Part shown: positions 1 to 13,284 of the stretch, in pieces | How the letters are laid out: each line of letters begins with the position of its first letter | Position numbering within the stretch: position 1 is the stretch's first letter | Origin: Pipra filicauda | Taxonomy: Eukaryota; Chordata; Aves; Passeriformes; Pipridae | Assembly (NCBI RefSeq): GCF_003945595.2 | Contig: NW_024104617.1 | Location: forward strand, 417,166 to 481,165 | Direction: 5' to 3' | Length of the DNA: 64,000 bases | Notes under the pieces: generated by a model | Database searches by the model: none | Told to the model about the DNA's origin: nothing | The model's input: only the letters and a program-made list of their open reading frames with translations | Translations under genes and position numbers: made by a program

Positions 1-889
1 ATTATAATTTTGGCAGTCTTATGCATTCAGAAAGATAGAATTGCATCTTTACATCTGACAAAAAAAATACTTAATGCCTTTACAAAATTATTGTGGTGTA
101 AAGTTGTGATGAAAATGTTAGGGGTCTTTGACTTCCTTGCTTTTGTTTCAAAACATTATTCCTGTTTGATAAAGATTTTGCAAGATGCATTAAGTCCACA
201 TGCAGAACTTCTTGGTCCTGAACCATGCATAAAGCTTTCCAGCTTCTTTAATTTCATACACATGAAAACTCAAGGAGTGGTGACTTGCAAACCAGTATAA
301 CTAAAATAGGAACCCAAGACTAGTGACAGGTACCATGTCTGCTCCTGAATCTTACTGTTTTGTTGGTTTACATCCAAGGTTTTTCCTTAATGTGAGTGAA
401 AGATCCACACTAAAAGAGAGAAGGCTTGCATCTACAAACCACTCAGGGAAAGTGGGTATGTAATAATAACAGATCTACACTGGCTTTTGAGGATAAGAGC
501 AATTCTCTCTGTGCCAAAACCTTTCAGATGCCAGCTCACATTTTGGTGTAAGGTAGAGACATGGAGCTACCAACAACAGAGAAAACTTAATGCAGAACCA
601 AGCTCATGTATTTCTGTCCACACTGTGTGAACAAACTGAGCACATGGTATTGGTTCCCCCCCGGGACCATGTTTCCCAGCAGACCACTGCAGTTATGTCA
701 AGCAGCCATCATAACGTTCACAAGCCAGCTACAGTTGTCAAATGCTGCAGAGTTAATGGGCATGCAGACTGCCTGTGGTACCTGCAGGACAGGGCAGGCA
801 TGCTGCACAGAGGTACACAAACCTAATGACAAGGTCACCTCTCAGGCCCACATCACATCCAACCTGCCAGACCTCTAGGGAAATTTGGG
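1..889. other. No gene recognised
   Basis: The first 550 bp are AT-rich. From about 590 to 880 the sequence is somewhat richer in G and C and holds short overlapping open frames in two frames. This part may be a more 5' remnant of the adjacent CR1 or another old repeat, but no diagnostic block was found. Confidence 0.5.
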
Positions 890-1555
890 CGTAACACCAG
901 AACTGCCCAGCATACAAGCCAAATATAGCAGGGCCACCAAGCTGGAAAACAACTTTGCAGAAGAGTTCCTGGTTCTGAAATTGCAGTGCATCCTCATAGA
1001 AAAGAAGGCCATCAGCTTCCTAGGCTGTATAAGCTGCATTAGAAAAAATGTCACCAGCAGGTTAAGGGAGAGGATCCTTCCCCTCTGCTCAGTATGGCTG
1101 AGGCATACTTGGAATGCAGGGTCAAGCTCTGGAGAGACAGTACAAGAGACAGGGACTGCAGCAGGTTCTCAAGCATGACTAAGGAATAGGAGCATCTCTC
1201 TTAGAAGGGAAGGCTGAAAGAGCTGGAGAGCACACGCCTTAGGGGAGTCTTATCCATGTGTAGAAATACGTGACTGGGGGGGAGAAATAAAGACTCTTCT
1301 CTGTAGTGCCCATTCACCAGACAAGAGACAGTGGACATAGACTGAAATTCCACTTAAATATAAGAAGACACTTTACAGAGAGGGTGGTCAAACACTGGCA
1401 CTGGATGCCCACACAGGCTGTGTAGTCTCTGTCCACAAAGATAGCCATAACACAACTGGACACAGCCCTGAGCAACAGCTGACCCTGCTCTGAGCAGGGG
1501 TTGGACTAGTCTATCTCCAGGGGTACCCTTCCAATCTTAACTATTCTCCATAGCT
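890..1555 (+). mobile_element. Old CR1 LINE fragment (3' ORF2 region and 3' UTR)
   Basis: This is a degraded copy of the chicken-repeat-1 non-LTR retrotransposon in plus orientation. Translation around 1,010-1,120 gives LGCISCIRKNVTSRLRERIL, resembling the C-terminal part of the CR1 reverse-transcriptase ORF. The nucleotide text then follows the CR1 order: a block like 'aggagcatctctc', a 'gggagtcttatccatgtgta'-type block, 'gagggtggtcaaacactgg', 'ggttggactagtctatctcc' and 'cccttccaatcttaactatt'. Many substitutions and small indels make it an old, inactive insertion. The 5' end is truncated, as is usual for CR1, and the left edge is approximate. The open frame at 885-1,178 is a remnant of this element, not a host gene. 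Confidence 0.85.
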
Positions 1556-2090
1556 GTAAAAATGAAGAGAAAAAAAACAGATAACTTCTAATCTTTCCGT
1601 GGTAAAAGTCATATTAGACAGCACTCGTAAAACTAGCAAGAATGCATATACAGAAGTATGGCTTTTTTAACTGACAGTGTCATTCATTGAAGCTTATCAG
1701 TAGACCCAAGAGAGTTATTACTTTTCATTCTCCAACTTTCACAGAAGAAATAAAAACTGTTTTAACCCCATAAAACTTCTTCCGTCAGATAAACAGAAAC
1801 TTATCTACAGTAGTTTACCAATCAGCTGAGAAAATAAGTGGCAAAATAGTATTTAAAAAAACAAATTAGTACATAATGCTATTTTCCCCAAACCTTCACC
1901 GCCAGTCTTCAATTTGAGGGCTTATTAACATTCTAATTAGTACATGTTGAAATAAAAAGTACCTATTGTGATAAATAATTACATCTCACAGAATATTCAT
2001 AGTTTTTATGAAAACAAATTTCTTCATAATTCAAAATGATAGCACAGTCTTTTTCACTATGCAGCACATGAAAGCATGACGGTTGCACGC

Positions 2091-2145
2091 TTATACTTCA
2101 TCTAAATGCGGCCAATGAAAACCAACGCCAAAATCAAGAGTTCTC
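2091..2145 (-). other. Terminal-exon-like segment on the minus strand
   Basis: On the minus strand a long T-rich tract ends in ATCCTCTAAAG at about 2,146. The following sequence has four CpGs within about 60 nt of otherwise AT-rich DNA. Two frames look protein-like and then stop: one reads TLDFGVGFHWPHLDEV before TAA at 2,093-2,091, the other ELLILALVFIGRI before TAG near 2,105. The sequence that follows (down to about 1,700) is AT-rich and resembles a vertebrate 3' UTR. Whether this is the last exon of the CpG-island gene cannot be decided, and no AATAAA was found nearby on this strand. Conserved noncoding DNA is the main alternative. Confidence 0.22.
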
Positions 2146-4682
2146 CTTTAGAGGATAAATAAAAAAAATAAGTAAGAAAGGATGTAATAAAAACATTTGT
2201 CTGAGTAACTCATTACCAAACTACCCAAGAAATTAACACGCTAATAAACCTTTCAGTTTAAAAATAAAAAAAAAAATGCATCACACTTAGAATTTACTTT
2301 ACCTATTTCATGCCATTGAGGAGGCTGACTCAATTTAGATTCAAGTCTACGTGAAGTTGCTCAAAACTCTGTGTCTAGGGAAGAAATCCAAGGAAACAGT
2401 CTGGTCTTTTACTGCAAATCAAAGAAAGCAATTCTCAAAATAAAAATTGCTGGTTTATAGAGTCACAAAACCATAAAGATAAGCCAGACCATTTCTTCCT
2501 TTGAGGATTTTTGCTCATCTCCCTGCCTTGAAATTCCTCCACAGAGGAGTGGTATCTTTCTCTTGAACTCATGGTCATTGATGAGCAGCTCAATTCAAAA
2601 TGCACAAATCCTGGCATCTCTCTGATGCTGAGACTCAGCTGGGAACAGCACTGCCCTGCTTAAGTCTCTTGCCTTGCCTTGCCTTCTCGCCAGGAAGCTT
2701 TTTCACAAAAGCTCTGTCCCAACTTGATGCCTCCTGACCACATTTTCCCACAGAGAGGGATTAAAATGCAAAGAGCTAGCTAAAGGCATACTCCATGACA
2801 AATGGGAGATGTGACTTTCACTGATGTCAAAACAGCATCAGCCATGGAAGTTTACTCAATGTTAAGGAGAGGACAATATGAAAAGATAGCATTATGCCTT
2901 CAACCACCCTAGTGTTCTTTACTGACAGACAGAGAGAGGATGAACTTGTCACGTTGGCAAGCAGTTATCCACAACTACATTTAGCTCCATCGTGTACTGT
3001 CTGTACAGTGCCACGGCATGTTAATATTTATTAGGAATAAAAATACTGAGGAGTCCTATAAAGTAGGAAAGGTTGTTCTGCCCTCCATGTCATGATGATT
3101 ACAAATGAAGTCAGTGCCCAGTTAAAGAGCCACTATTCAAAGTTTGGTAATAAAGCTATTTCCAGAGGTAAAACAGACAGTGTTGGGAATGCTTAAGCGG
3201 TGCTGGAGTGTCTGACATACCAGCAATATCAGGGGCAAGAGGGAAGAAACAGTGAGAGAAGAAACAACTCCCACTCATGTTAAAGGGATTAGGATGAGTC
3301 CTGCAGACAGCACTACTCTACAAGCCACACAGAAATCAAATATGTTTTAAAAGTTCCATGTATAATAGTAGCAATGCCAAAAATTTTATCAGGATAGATT
3401 TCACTGCATTACATTTATTTCTAGCCAGATCATAGCTCACAGCCTGTTGCCCATGCTAAGAGCAGCCTTGTCTAAGCCAAGGCCATTCCAGAGGAGTTTC
3501 ACAGATGAGAAGATGCATTAAGGGTTTGACTTAGAGGAATGATTTTAACATTTTGCTAATCTAAGTGGTACTGCATTAAACCCATGCTAATACCTAAATT
3601 AATATATGAATAGAAAAAAGAAAACAAGATTGCTCTATCAGCTTGCAAAACCAAGCACCTCATGCCTATCAGACCAATATACATTTCCTAATAAAGCCAC
3701 ACCCTGAAGAGGAACAGCTCTAAATCTAGTGATGCCTAGTTAAGCACAGTGCCTGGTGGGAGGAAAGTTAGGTATAATGTGCAACCTAATCACAACAGCT
3801 CAAAATGGGAAAAGCCAGAAATGTAAGGCATGTAGAAAAGAATGAAGTTGTCCTGAAGTAGCAATCACATTTTTCACTTTCTTCAAAGACTCACAGGATT
3901 TGCCTATTGATAAAATAACTGTAAGCTAAGGAAGCACATTGAAAAAATGACAGGCAAATAAGCACTCCACCACTGAGTTCTCATTAGCAAACCATATAAA
4001 CTGAAATCCAAAAAGCCTCCACTGATGCAGTCTTTAGCAATTCATGGAAGCCAATTACTGAGTGCTTGTAAAACACTCTTCACATGCTTCTTTGAGACCC
4101 TCTCTCAGCTAGGTTTGTACAGCACTCCCCACCCATGTGAACCAATTTTAAGGTAAAGAAGTCATGAAATGCACCAAACCTCCAGATAATTTTTATGGAG
4201 TTTTGCATTTCTGCTGCTGTTTCTGGTTTCCATTTCATTCCATTACTTCTCCTATTATTTAATTCACTTATTTAATGATTTACATAGCACCTATAGCCTT
4301 AGCTATCAGCCATCTTCCCATATAGCCTTAAAAGGACTTGTTTGAGTTTGCAGGAGGAGGGGGAGAGGAGGAAAGGGGGTTCCTTCTGACCCTGCTATGT
4401 CAAGGTTGTTAGAAGCCAGCAAATCCTGGCCTCCTGACCCATTTTTAAATAGCAAATTATGAAAAGAGACCTCACGCTCTTTCTCACTAAATTCTGTTTT
4501 ATGATTCTACTCGTAGTGAGAGATAAAAATCTGCATTTTGGTGACAAACAGAATGTGAAGCATTCTATAATTTTCCCTTTAAAAGGATGCAAGAATCGCT
4601 GGCTCCTTACAAACTTGTCATACTCAGCACACACACACAAAAATTTAAACAAGTCCTTTTAAGGCTGCATAGCTTCTGTCTT

Positions 4683-4715
4683 AAAAAAAAAAAAAAAGAA
4701 AGAAAGAAAAAAAAA
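4683..4715. repeat. A-rich tract with GAAA repeats
   Basis: A run of A followed by three GAAA units and a second A run. It could be a degenerate poly-A tail of a retrocopy, but no retrocopy body was recognised on either side. Confidence 0.85.
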
Positions 4716-5907
4716 ACCCCACAACCCTCACATATTTGCCAGACTGGCTTGCTAGCGCTTCCCAGGGCTCTTCTCCATCCCTTTACGAGAATCAAATCAC
4801 ACCCTGTCCCCAGACACATGGGGACAAAACCACCCTCATTCCCCACCAGAGGGGAAGGGATGGCCGAGTGACATTTCTTCCACTTGGCAGAAATCTGGAA
4901 GTATAAAAAATATGAATATTTTAAAATTACACTACAAATGGTAAAAAAATTAAAGTGGGAAAAATAGAATTGGATTAAAGCAGTAAAACTACAAGCTGTT
5001 TTTCTGCCCCAGTGACACCAAAGCTTGATCTTCACTTTCCTAATGCACTTGACTACTGATCTTTGCTTGCTGAAGTTCTGCATTTCCTGCCTTCATGACA
5101 TTAATGTACTTTAAAGCCCAGAAGACCAATTGGTGCATAGGATTTTATGTCTTATAAAGTGAGCTGCCCCCATCATAAATACATCCCATAATAAAGTCTA
5201 GAGATGAAAATATATGCTAACTTTTTCAGTTTTTATGTCCTCCAGCATGTTTTGTCTCCATGGATACTAAAGGTTCTATTTTTCATTTATTCAGAGTGGA
5301 ATATGAGCTTTTGAAAAGATATACACAACACTAATAGTCCTCACACACAAAACCCACTTAAATTCCCCAATGTCAATCTTTTTAATGTAAAATAGTTCTT
5401 CTGTGAAAACCAATACATCTTGTGGACCCCGCAAATCCTGGGCAAAAGAGGTATTTCCCATTCCAGCCACACTTTTCATGAAAGAACATGAGAAGAGGAA
5501 GGTGAGCATCAACTGATTGTGAGGTTGGTCGAGAAATACTTGCTTCCCTGGAAGAATTGCTAACCTGAGTTTATTTATGTCTATCTTATGATTCATAGCT
5601 GTGCTTTAATGGAAAGAATTGTTTATTTTCTGTTTATTCCCTTGATGAATCATTGACAATAATCACACCCTTCTCATCTTCCCTTTCACTTTGCAAAGCA
5701 AAGCCATTCTCCTCCAGTCCTCAAGATGATAGTACCTCTATTTTCCTTAAATGTTTTTATACAATTTCTTCAGATATTAATCTTTCTTGAACATGGGGCA
5801 CTGGAAATGTACTCCTATTCTCGGTGAAATTGTATCAATGCTGTTTGCAACAGTATAAAACACTTTCTCTACCAAAACCACCTGATACAAGGTTTAGTTA
5901 GAAAACT

Positions 5908-5923
5908 AAAAAAAAAAAAAAAA
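5908..5923. repeat. Poly-A tract
   Basis: About 16 consecutive A residues in AT-rich DNA, with no associated element recognised. Confidence 0.8.
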
Positions 5924-6786
5924 GAACCATCAAATTACTCTGGCACAATTATGCTTCATTTTCCTCTTATCTTCCATTCATCATTATTCCTTGTTTTTAG
6001 TAATGACTTGTTTTAAACTCTTTCACACAACAAATGTCAGAATAATCAACCTATAGGTGCCCGAGTCACATTTTTACTTCTTTTTAACAGCAAGAAATAT
6101 ATTTCTTATTCTCCAGCCATATGTGAGCAGCTCTGGAAGGACTGAGCTATCAGAAATGCTTGAGATCAGATTTTATGTGTCACACCCCTACAAAATTTTG
6201 AGCTGGTACCTAAGGCAGCCAACACAAACCTTGCAGAGAGAATAATATATTCTACAAGAACAATCAATATAGCTAGGGTGAAGAGAGTATACACAGGGCT
6301 TTTGACCTCTGGCCATTATTACAGTCATTTAGGGATGGCTATAATATGGTTCTCAGGATCCAGGAAGATCAGACACATTTTATTCTTAAAACAGAGATTC
6401 TATTTTTCAGGTCCTCACTTATACAAATTACATGGTTTTAATATAGCACCTCCAACATTATTACTCAATTATTGAGAGTGGAGGTAGAAAATATCTAGTT
6501 TTGAGATCATCTCTATAGTATTTTTAAGGTCTACTACACCCTCAATGCATCCTGGATTCATTTCAGTCCCTGTTTTTGTGTCTGAAGGACATCTTTTATT
6601 TGCATCAGTTTCCTCTGCAAAGAACTCAGCTTGACTTCTGACAATTTACACAGAAGCCTTTAGCCTTCAAGCCACATCTTTCTTTGCAGGATCTCCTTGC
6701 AGTTAATGCTACATTTGCATTTCCAATAGAACATTTTATTTTTGGTTTTGACAGCTTAGGGACTTTGATTTCTGACAAAAAAAATA

Positions 6787-6840
6787 TCTCCCCTTTAAGT
6801 TAATTAATTAATCTATCTTCCCTCTAAGTTAATTAATTGC
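6787..6840. repeat. Imperfect tandem duplication
   Basis: Two similar units of about 27-30 bp, each with a pyrimidine-rich start followed by AAGTTAATTAATT. It is AT-rich with no coding potential. Confidence 0.75.
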
Positions 6841-7231
6841 CTAAATTTTATTCCCTGCATTTTGTTCAACTTTCCATTTGAAATTAGTGAAATTGTCAGC
6901 ACTTGTTCCAGGACTGTTTTCATAGCCAGCTCTTCCACAAGATCATTCCTACTTACCAAAGCCAAGCCTGAAATGGAGCGATCTTTTCATTCAATAACTA
7001 TTAGAAGAAATATGTTGACTACTACATCCAGAAATATCCTTCCTATCATTATTAATAGCATCTTCTCCAAGGAATAAAAGTTTCCCATAGATATGGATCT
7101 CCCAGTAGTATTTCTTTCTCCAGCAACATTGACTTCTAGATGAAAGCTGAATTTGGCATCTACAGCAGACCTATCCCACTGCATCTCTCACCTTAAACCT
7201 ACCCAGAAAAGATAAAACAGGAAAAGAATAA

Positions 7232-7351
7232 GTGCACAGGTCTCTGCTCCATGCCATCAACCAGGAGGCCTTCCAGGCTGCCAGCAACTGTAATAATCTT
7301 CTCACCACCCCCAGGCTGTTCCGGCACTGTGTGAACAGGCTGGGAAGCACA
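7232..7351 (+). other. Protein-like segment of unknown origin
   Basis: A 40-codon reading includes LLHAINQEAFQAASNC and TTPRLFRHCVNRLGST, with amino-acid composition like real protein. It ends beside a possible donor (CACAG/GTATCG). An in-frame TAA sits directly before it (7,229-7,231) and the flank is purine-rich, so there is no usable plus-strand acceptor. The opposite strand is also open. It may be a remnant of a retrocopy or of an old transposable element. I do not recognise a family. Confidence 0.15.
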
Positions 7352-10300
7352 GGTATCGTGTATTTCATACAAAACTCACTCAGAATCCATTTTTTAAGTA
7401 CTCCTAATGACAGAAAAAATTAAAAATTCATAAACTTTGACAAGCTTTTTACAACTTCTAAGTTTGTGGATCCCTTCTGCCAAAAATGTCAGAGAATTAG
7501 CCAATTTGACCTAACAGGATATTCTTATCTACATTAGACAGATGTTTACAGATAGACAAGTCTGAAGACAATTTAATCCTTATTTGGCATTTCAGAAGCA
7601 CCTCTCACCTATGTAGTGTAACAAAGGCAGTTTTAAGTAACTTGAATGCAGTTGTATTTATTAACACTTCGCATGAGTCACCACTCCCAAATGCCTTATG
7701 CTGTCCTTAAAATCATATTGGCATGTATTTCCTTTGAACATTTTGCTAAGTGCTACTAAAACTTTACAGCCCTGGGGAAAAAGATATAGGAGACAGGTGG
7801 CCCACTTACATTTTAAACAATGAGGCATACATAAATATTTTCCTCTTTACCCCATTCGGATTCACGACATGTAAAAAATCACCTTTACTTAATGTAATGT
7901 CATCCACAAAATGTTACAAGTATGAACTACATTTCCTCCAGAAAATGCAACATGAACAAAGGGTTACTGCTTAGCACAAAGATAATGATTTCAAATCTTA
8001 AGTGTAGACATTTAAAAGAGGGGGAAAAAAGCCAATATGAATTTTAAAATTAATTTTAAAAACAAATAGGTTTGCAATAGATTCTCTTTAAAGAGTATGT
8101 ACTGTTCTGACTTTTTAATCTTATATTTTCTGTTTTCAAAAGTTTGGCAAAACAGAAAGAATAGCACCAGTGAAGCGAATGAATTAGGAAAAGGAAGAGG
8201 ACTGAAGAAGTTCACATTATTTCTTTTTAGTTGTTGTGGTCATTTTTGTTGAATACATATATATGTTCCAGGCAGAAGGGTATTTTTCCTGTTGACAATG
8301 CATCCATAACCATCGACAGAGAAATTTAGAAGTTGGAAGTTTCCTTCAAATTAAGCTATCCATCCAGAAATTAGTCTGGCACAGAAGTAGCAGTGCAAAC
8401 AAAAGAAATCTGTTCATATGAGCAGAGGGTTTACCCACTATAAATGAACATCTGCTTCACCTACTGTGGTTTACTGTGGTAGAGACACATCCAGGAGCTT
8501 CTTCCACCGTTGCTACTCCAAGTGCCAGGAGTCTTTATACCCTGTGGGCCGTGCTGCAGATACTGGCAGAAGGGCAAGGGGCTGCAGCGGCTGCAAGAGA
8601 TCAGTGCTTTGGCTGTGGGCTGGCTGCCAGACACTAGGGCAGCAGGGTCACCTTATCTGTGCCCTTCTCTCTCTCATCAGTAGTTTGCAATTCTCCTTTT
8701 TCATCTCCCGTTATCTACAGTTTGCTATCTCCCAACTCCACCTCTCCCGCTTCTGTCCCCAAAACCATTATGAAATGCATTTCAAGGGAAACTCCCATAG
8801 AGTGAGAAAGATGAGGTTATGTGCTCAGCTTCTCTCTTCTCCGCCTGCAGAGGTAGCAGATCTCAGTCTCTGAGAAACTGATTCTTCTGAGGAACTGCAG
8901 AATAAAGCTGACTAAGGCAACTATTTCAAAGATGGGAAATTTAAAAAAAAAAAAAAATCAACCATCAGTTGAAAAGGTTGCCAAGGGTGGTATTCATCTA
9001 AATGAAGAACACTGCAATGTTGATGTCAGCTGCTAGGCTTGGGCTCCGTTTACAGTTGGGATGAGGAAGAGTTTCTGACAGAGGACATTTTCTCTTTGAC
9101 TTCAGGCCATGATACGAGGTTCTGTCACTCTGCTTTCCCCACTGTGTGTGAAGTTCATCCCTGAAGAAAGCAACAAGTGCAGATGACAGTTTCCAGGCAG
9201 AGACACAGAATAAAGGTGTCCATTACAACAAAGAGCCAGCACTGTTCCTCAGGCAAAACAAAACAAAGGGAGAAAAACCTGGACAAAGAACTGGACAGCA
9301 AAAGTGCAGTTTCAGCTAAAAGCTCATATGCACATGTTGCCCCAAGAATAAATTTAAGCCAATGATGACTGTCAGTCACAGGGCTCTGGAAGAGCCCTTT
9401 AAATGAAGGAGTGAACTGAAAAAACCATCCTACTACTGAGACACAGACCCTGCTGTGTTTATGTAAGAGATTACACACAGCTGAGTGCAATAGAAAGGTG
9501 CAGGGATCCACAGCCCAAGAGGTCCCCCATGTCTTACATTCCGAGATATTGGACAAGTGGAATTTTACTAAACTTTTCAAATATTTTGTTTCCAAAGAAA
9601 TCCCCTTCCAGCTTCAAGCAAGTATGAAGAGTTACAGGCTCAAAGACTGATTTTCTTATAAAAAGTTACATTAAAACAGAACGAATATGCTTCTGTGAAA
9701 GCTTCAGGAAAAGGATCAGTCCCTTAATTTGCCAAGCACAAAAATAATAATTGCACTAGCATGTTTCCAGGGTGCTTTTTTCTGGTTGCTATTGCCATTC
9801 TTTCTGAAGAAGAAAGTGATTCTCAGGGGAACAATAATTAATAGACTCAGTCGAGAGATCATTTCCTCCAGTCCCTCTGCAGTGCTAAATGGCATCAGTC
9901 TCCAGGAAATAGAGCAAAGTGAACAATCTAAAAACAATCTAAGCCTACCACAAATGTGAGGAAGACTTATACCAAAGCAATGGGGATCATGCACACATTT
10001 AAAAGAGCTCCAAGAAGCTGTTCTTTTTTTCTCCCCCCCCCATTTTCCTTGGTGCAAAAGTTGTACCTACACAGATTTACTAAGACTAGAAGTACATTTT
10101 TCAGAGGTCATTTAGGAAGTAATTTAAATATATTAAAGATTACATACATATAAACCTAGGGGAAGCATAAGTGAGCCAGGAAACTACCAAACACTCCTGA
10201 CACAAATATAACAAATCCATGACTAAGAGGTGTCCAGTAGGATCACTGCAGACTCTACCCAGAACAAGGCTAAACAGCAGACACAGTTTTGATCCCGAAT

Positions 10301-13239
10301 TAGAGAGGATGCACACGAGCATCAAAAGAAGGCATCAGAAAGCAGACTGTCAAAACTATTATATGACCTGAAAAACTTCTGGAGAAATTGTCTTTATGCA
10401 AGGGCAGCTGCGAGTAAAAGTCAAGCACATCAACGTAAATATTTTAAGTTCACCTCTGCTTTACCAATACATATATCTGGGCCCTTATACTTTTCTCCAA
10501 GTTGGTATACTGTTAATTCTCAGAACTAACGCAATTACTTCTGCTATCATCAAAACTGCAACTCTTTTTTCTGCCTTCTTTTTATTTGAATTTATTTTTG
10601 TTGAATGACAAAAGCTAACACTGAAGGATTTCTGAGAAGTAATTGTGCAAAACTTGCAGGTAAGGTTTCAATAACACCAACACTGAAAATACCACAACAC
10701 TCCATACTCACAATTGGGCATTAGACCAGCAAATCTAACCTTGCATCACAACATGGCAGGCTGCTCTGTGTTTTACAAGATACAAGAAATGACTGTACTC
10801 ACTCACAAAGAAAACATTTCAAAATGGATAACTGAACCTGGTCCTGGCAAGGTAACTTAAGCATCTTTTAGCAAGAGTGAACGAGCTTTCTGTTACAGTC
10901 TCAAAAGGCCAACCAGCAAGCTTTGCTCGTTCTCTCATGTGGTGGTGGTTGATGCCAATGGTATTTGTTAAAGACCAAGCACAATTTGGTAATTGGGTAA
11001 ACTTGTGGATAACCTGAGGTGAATACTTCCAGCAGCAAAGAAATACAAGAATGGTATATAGAAACATGTGTAACTAATACATTGTAATATACATACAAAA
11101 GAGAAAGAGAGAAAGCTGATATGCTTGTGATTACAAGAGTCTCTTTTCCCAAAGAAATATCTTTTGAGCATTGTTCCTCACTAACATGATGGTTTGGCCT
11201 TCACGTAAGTGGGTATGTCAGCAGGGCTGTTTACAAGCCAAAAATATTTATGTGAATGTCTAACTCAACCTCCGAGTGCTGCTCTTCAGTGACATGGAAC
11301 AAACAAAAGCTGCAGCTGAAGTCTGAGGGAGCAAACAACCCCCAGGACTAATGAAAACCAAGATGTTGGTAAGTAGTTGAAAAGACTCAAGATTCACCAA
11401 ACACAGGAAGATAGGGGCTTTTTTCAGCCCTTTTTTGAGTGTCAACACAGTTTCTATACAAGGAACTCCTTTAAAATGTTACTCTGACAGAGCATGCATC
11501 AAACACTGGTGCATGCTGGCTAAAGGGGCAGTGGTCTTGCAGCAACTGGCTGCTGCCAGCAGGAATGGAGCTCAGGAAAACATCCAGCTACGCCATCGGT
11601 AGGACTGTTTGAAACAAATATGAACATTCCTGTATCTCAGAGCAGGCCAGGAATAGACCAATCTTCACTAGGTTTGCTTATTTATAACCATCACTGAGGC
11701 TAAAAGCATCACTCATAAGGCTAGGACCATCTGAACTCTGTGTGGCACAACATGGACAAAAGGGACAATCCCAAATGCAAAGAATTTGCATCGTAAGACA
11801 TAATTATAATGGGTGATAGGAAATGCAGAGCCATTCGTTTTCCCCCTTCTGCTTCAATCAGAGAAGCCCTGAGGAGATTTAAAAAAATTTCATGTAAAAG
11901 CAATCTCATTCGCCTGATGAATGCAAAAAGGTCTGTTTCTTTATCTGTTTATTTGCGGTCAGATTGAGAAACTGCACTTACAGTTAAAGCCCTGTCTAAA
12001 TACCTAAATACACACTGTGATGAGTCATTTATTGTTGTCTTGCTCCAATCACCCCGTTAAAGCTGCATTCAAGCTTGCTTTAAAAGGGATCCACAAAGAT
12101 AGCAAGAGGCCAGTTCAAGCAGAATTAAAGAATGTGACCACTGAGACACATTAATTCCTCATGGCAACTCCATCAACTGCAGATATTTATCCCAGAATAA
12201 ATGTGACCTCCTCTTTTCCCCCTTGCTTTGCATCCTTAATAGACAAATAGAAATTCTACGGAGTTAACAGAAAACTGAGTAGTATTAGCACTAGTGGGAA
12301 AAAAAAAAAGCCCAATGTGAGAAAACACTGAGATGAATCACCAAGAACATAACAAGGTTATTTGTGAAAACCAAGGACATACGTACACACTCTATAACAC
12401 ACTATTACCTCTAAATGCATTAAACACTTTACAGAACAAGCTGTGCATAAACTCTGCTACTGTCAGTTTATAAATTTGATTTCATTAAACACTGAAACCA
12501 TTCTCACCCTTCTAAAGTAGTCATGAGAATGCTGGAATTTTCAGAAGCAGTGACTGAAATCTGCTTTCAGTTTTGAAGTTCGTTTTACTCGAGACGTTGG
12601 TGTGAGCAGAGCTGCACCATTTCAGAAAACTTCAGATAGAGTGTTCCTAATATATACTGTAAACTAAACATTCATCCATGTAAAACAAAACCTTGACTTA
12701 GCCTGATCTATCACCCTTACAAAGAGGAATAGTATTAGACAAGAGATCAAACCTACAAGTGCCTCAAACACGCAAGACTAACACACACAATCCAATGACA
12801 ATCCATACAAGACAAGGGGGAAAACCCAAGAAGGAGACATTTTAACAATCTTCTACGTCTTTGCAGCTGAAGCCTTTCATTTGAATTTGAAGGGTTCAAA
12901 ACAAAGCCCCATCTTGCAAAATGACACCAGCAAAATTAAAGGAACTATAATTAACAAATGAGAACAGCACGAAGATCACAGTTCTAACAACACTATCTTG
13001 GGAGAATGTGTGTTAGCAAATTACACACATAACTTGGAAGAAGTGAAAACCCCTGCTATTTCCTGTGACTTTTAGTGAAAGGGACATTCTAATCTGCAAA
13101 GCCTCCCACATTAAAGTAAATAATTACCAATAGCCAACTGCATTATATTTAACATAAAAAAGATGTAGAAAAATTATTAAAAGGTGTAAATATTCCACCA
13201 GAAACAATACAGAATGAGTTGGGCTGATAATGTGCTCTT

Positions 13240-13284
13240 ATTGGTTTTATTAAAAATTTTATATTGTTTTTATTAAAAATTGTT
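13240..13284. repeat. Tandem duplication carrying two minus-strand AATAAA motifs
   Basis: Two copies of an ATTG(G)TTTTATTAAAAATT unit lie side by side. Read on the minus strand this gives two AATAAA hexamers about 20 bp apart. They could act as intronic polyadenylation signals for a minus-strand transcript, but no terminal exon was recognised beside them. Confidence 0.7.

Noticed and set aside
885..1178. 97-codon plus-strand open frame as a host gene
   Set aside because: The translation resembles the C-terminal part of the CR1 reverse-transcriptase ORF, so it belongs to the LINE fragment.
2306..2388. Minus-strand exon between an excellent acceptor (TTTCTTCCCTAG) and a GTAAAG donor
   Set aside because: All three frames contain stop codons, so it is not an internal coding exon. 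A noncoding exon cannot be excluded but has no other support.
4607..5083. 158-codon minus-strand open frame
   Set aside because: It includes a poly-Phe run made by the A-rich tract, has no recognisable domain, and is not bounded by convincing splice sites.
9155..9595. 146-codon minus-strand open frame
   Set aside because: The composition is Cys/Leu/Phe-rich as expected by chance from noncoding DNA; there is no domain and no splice support.
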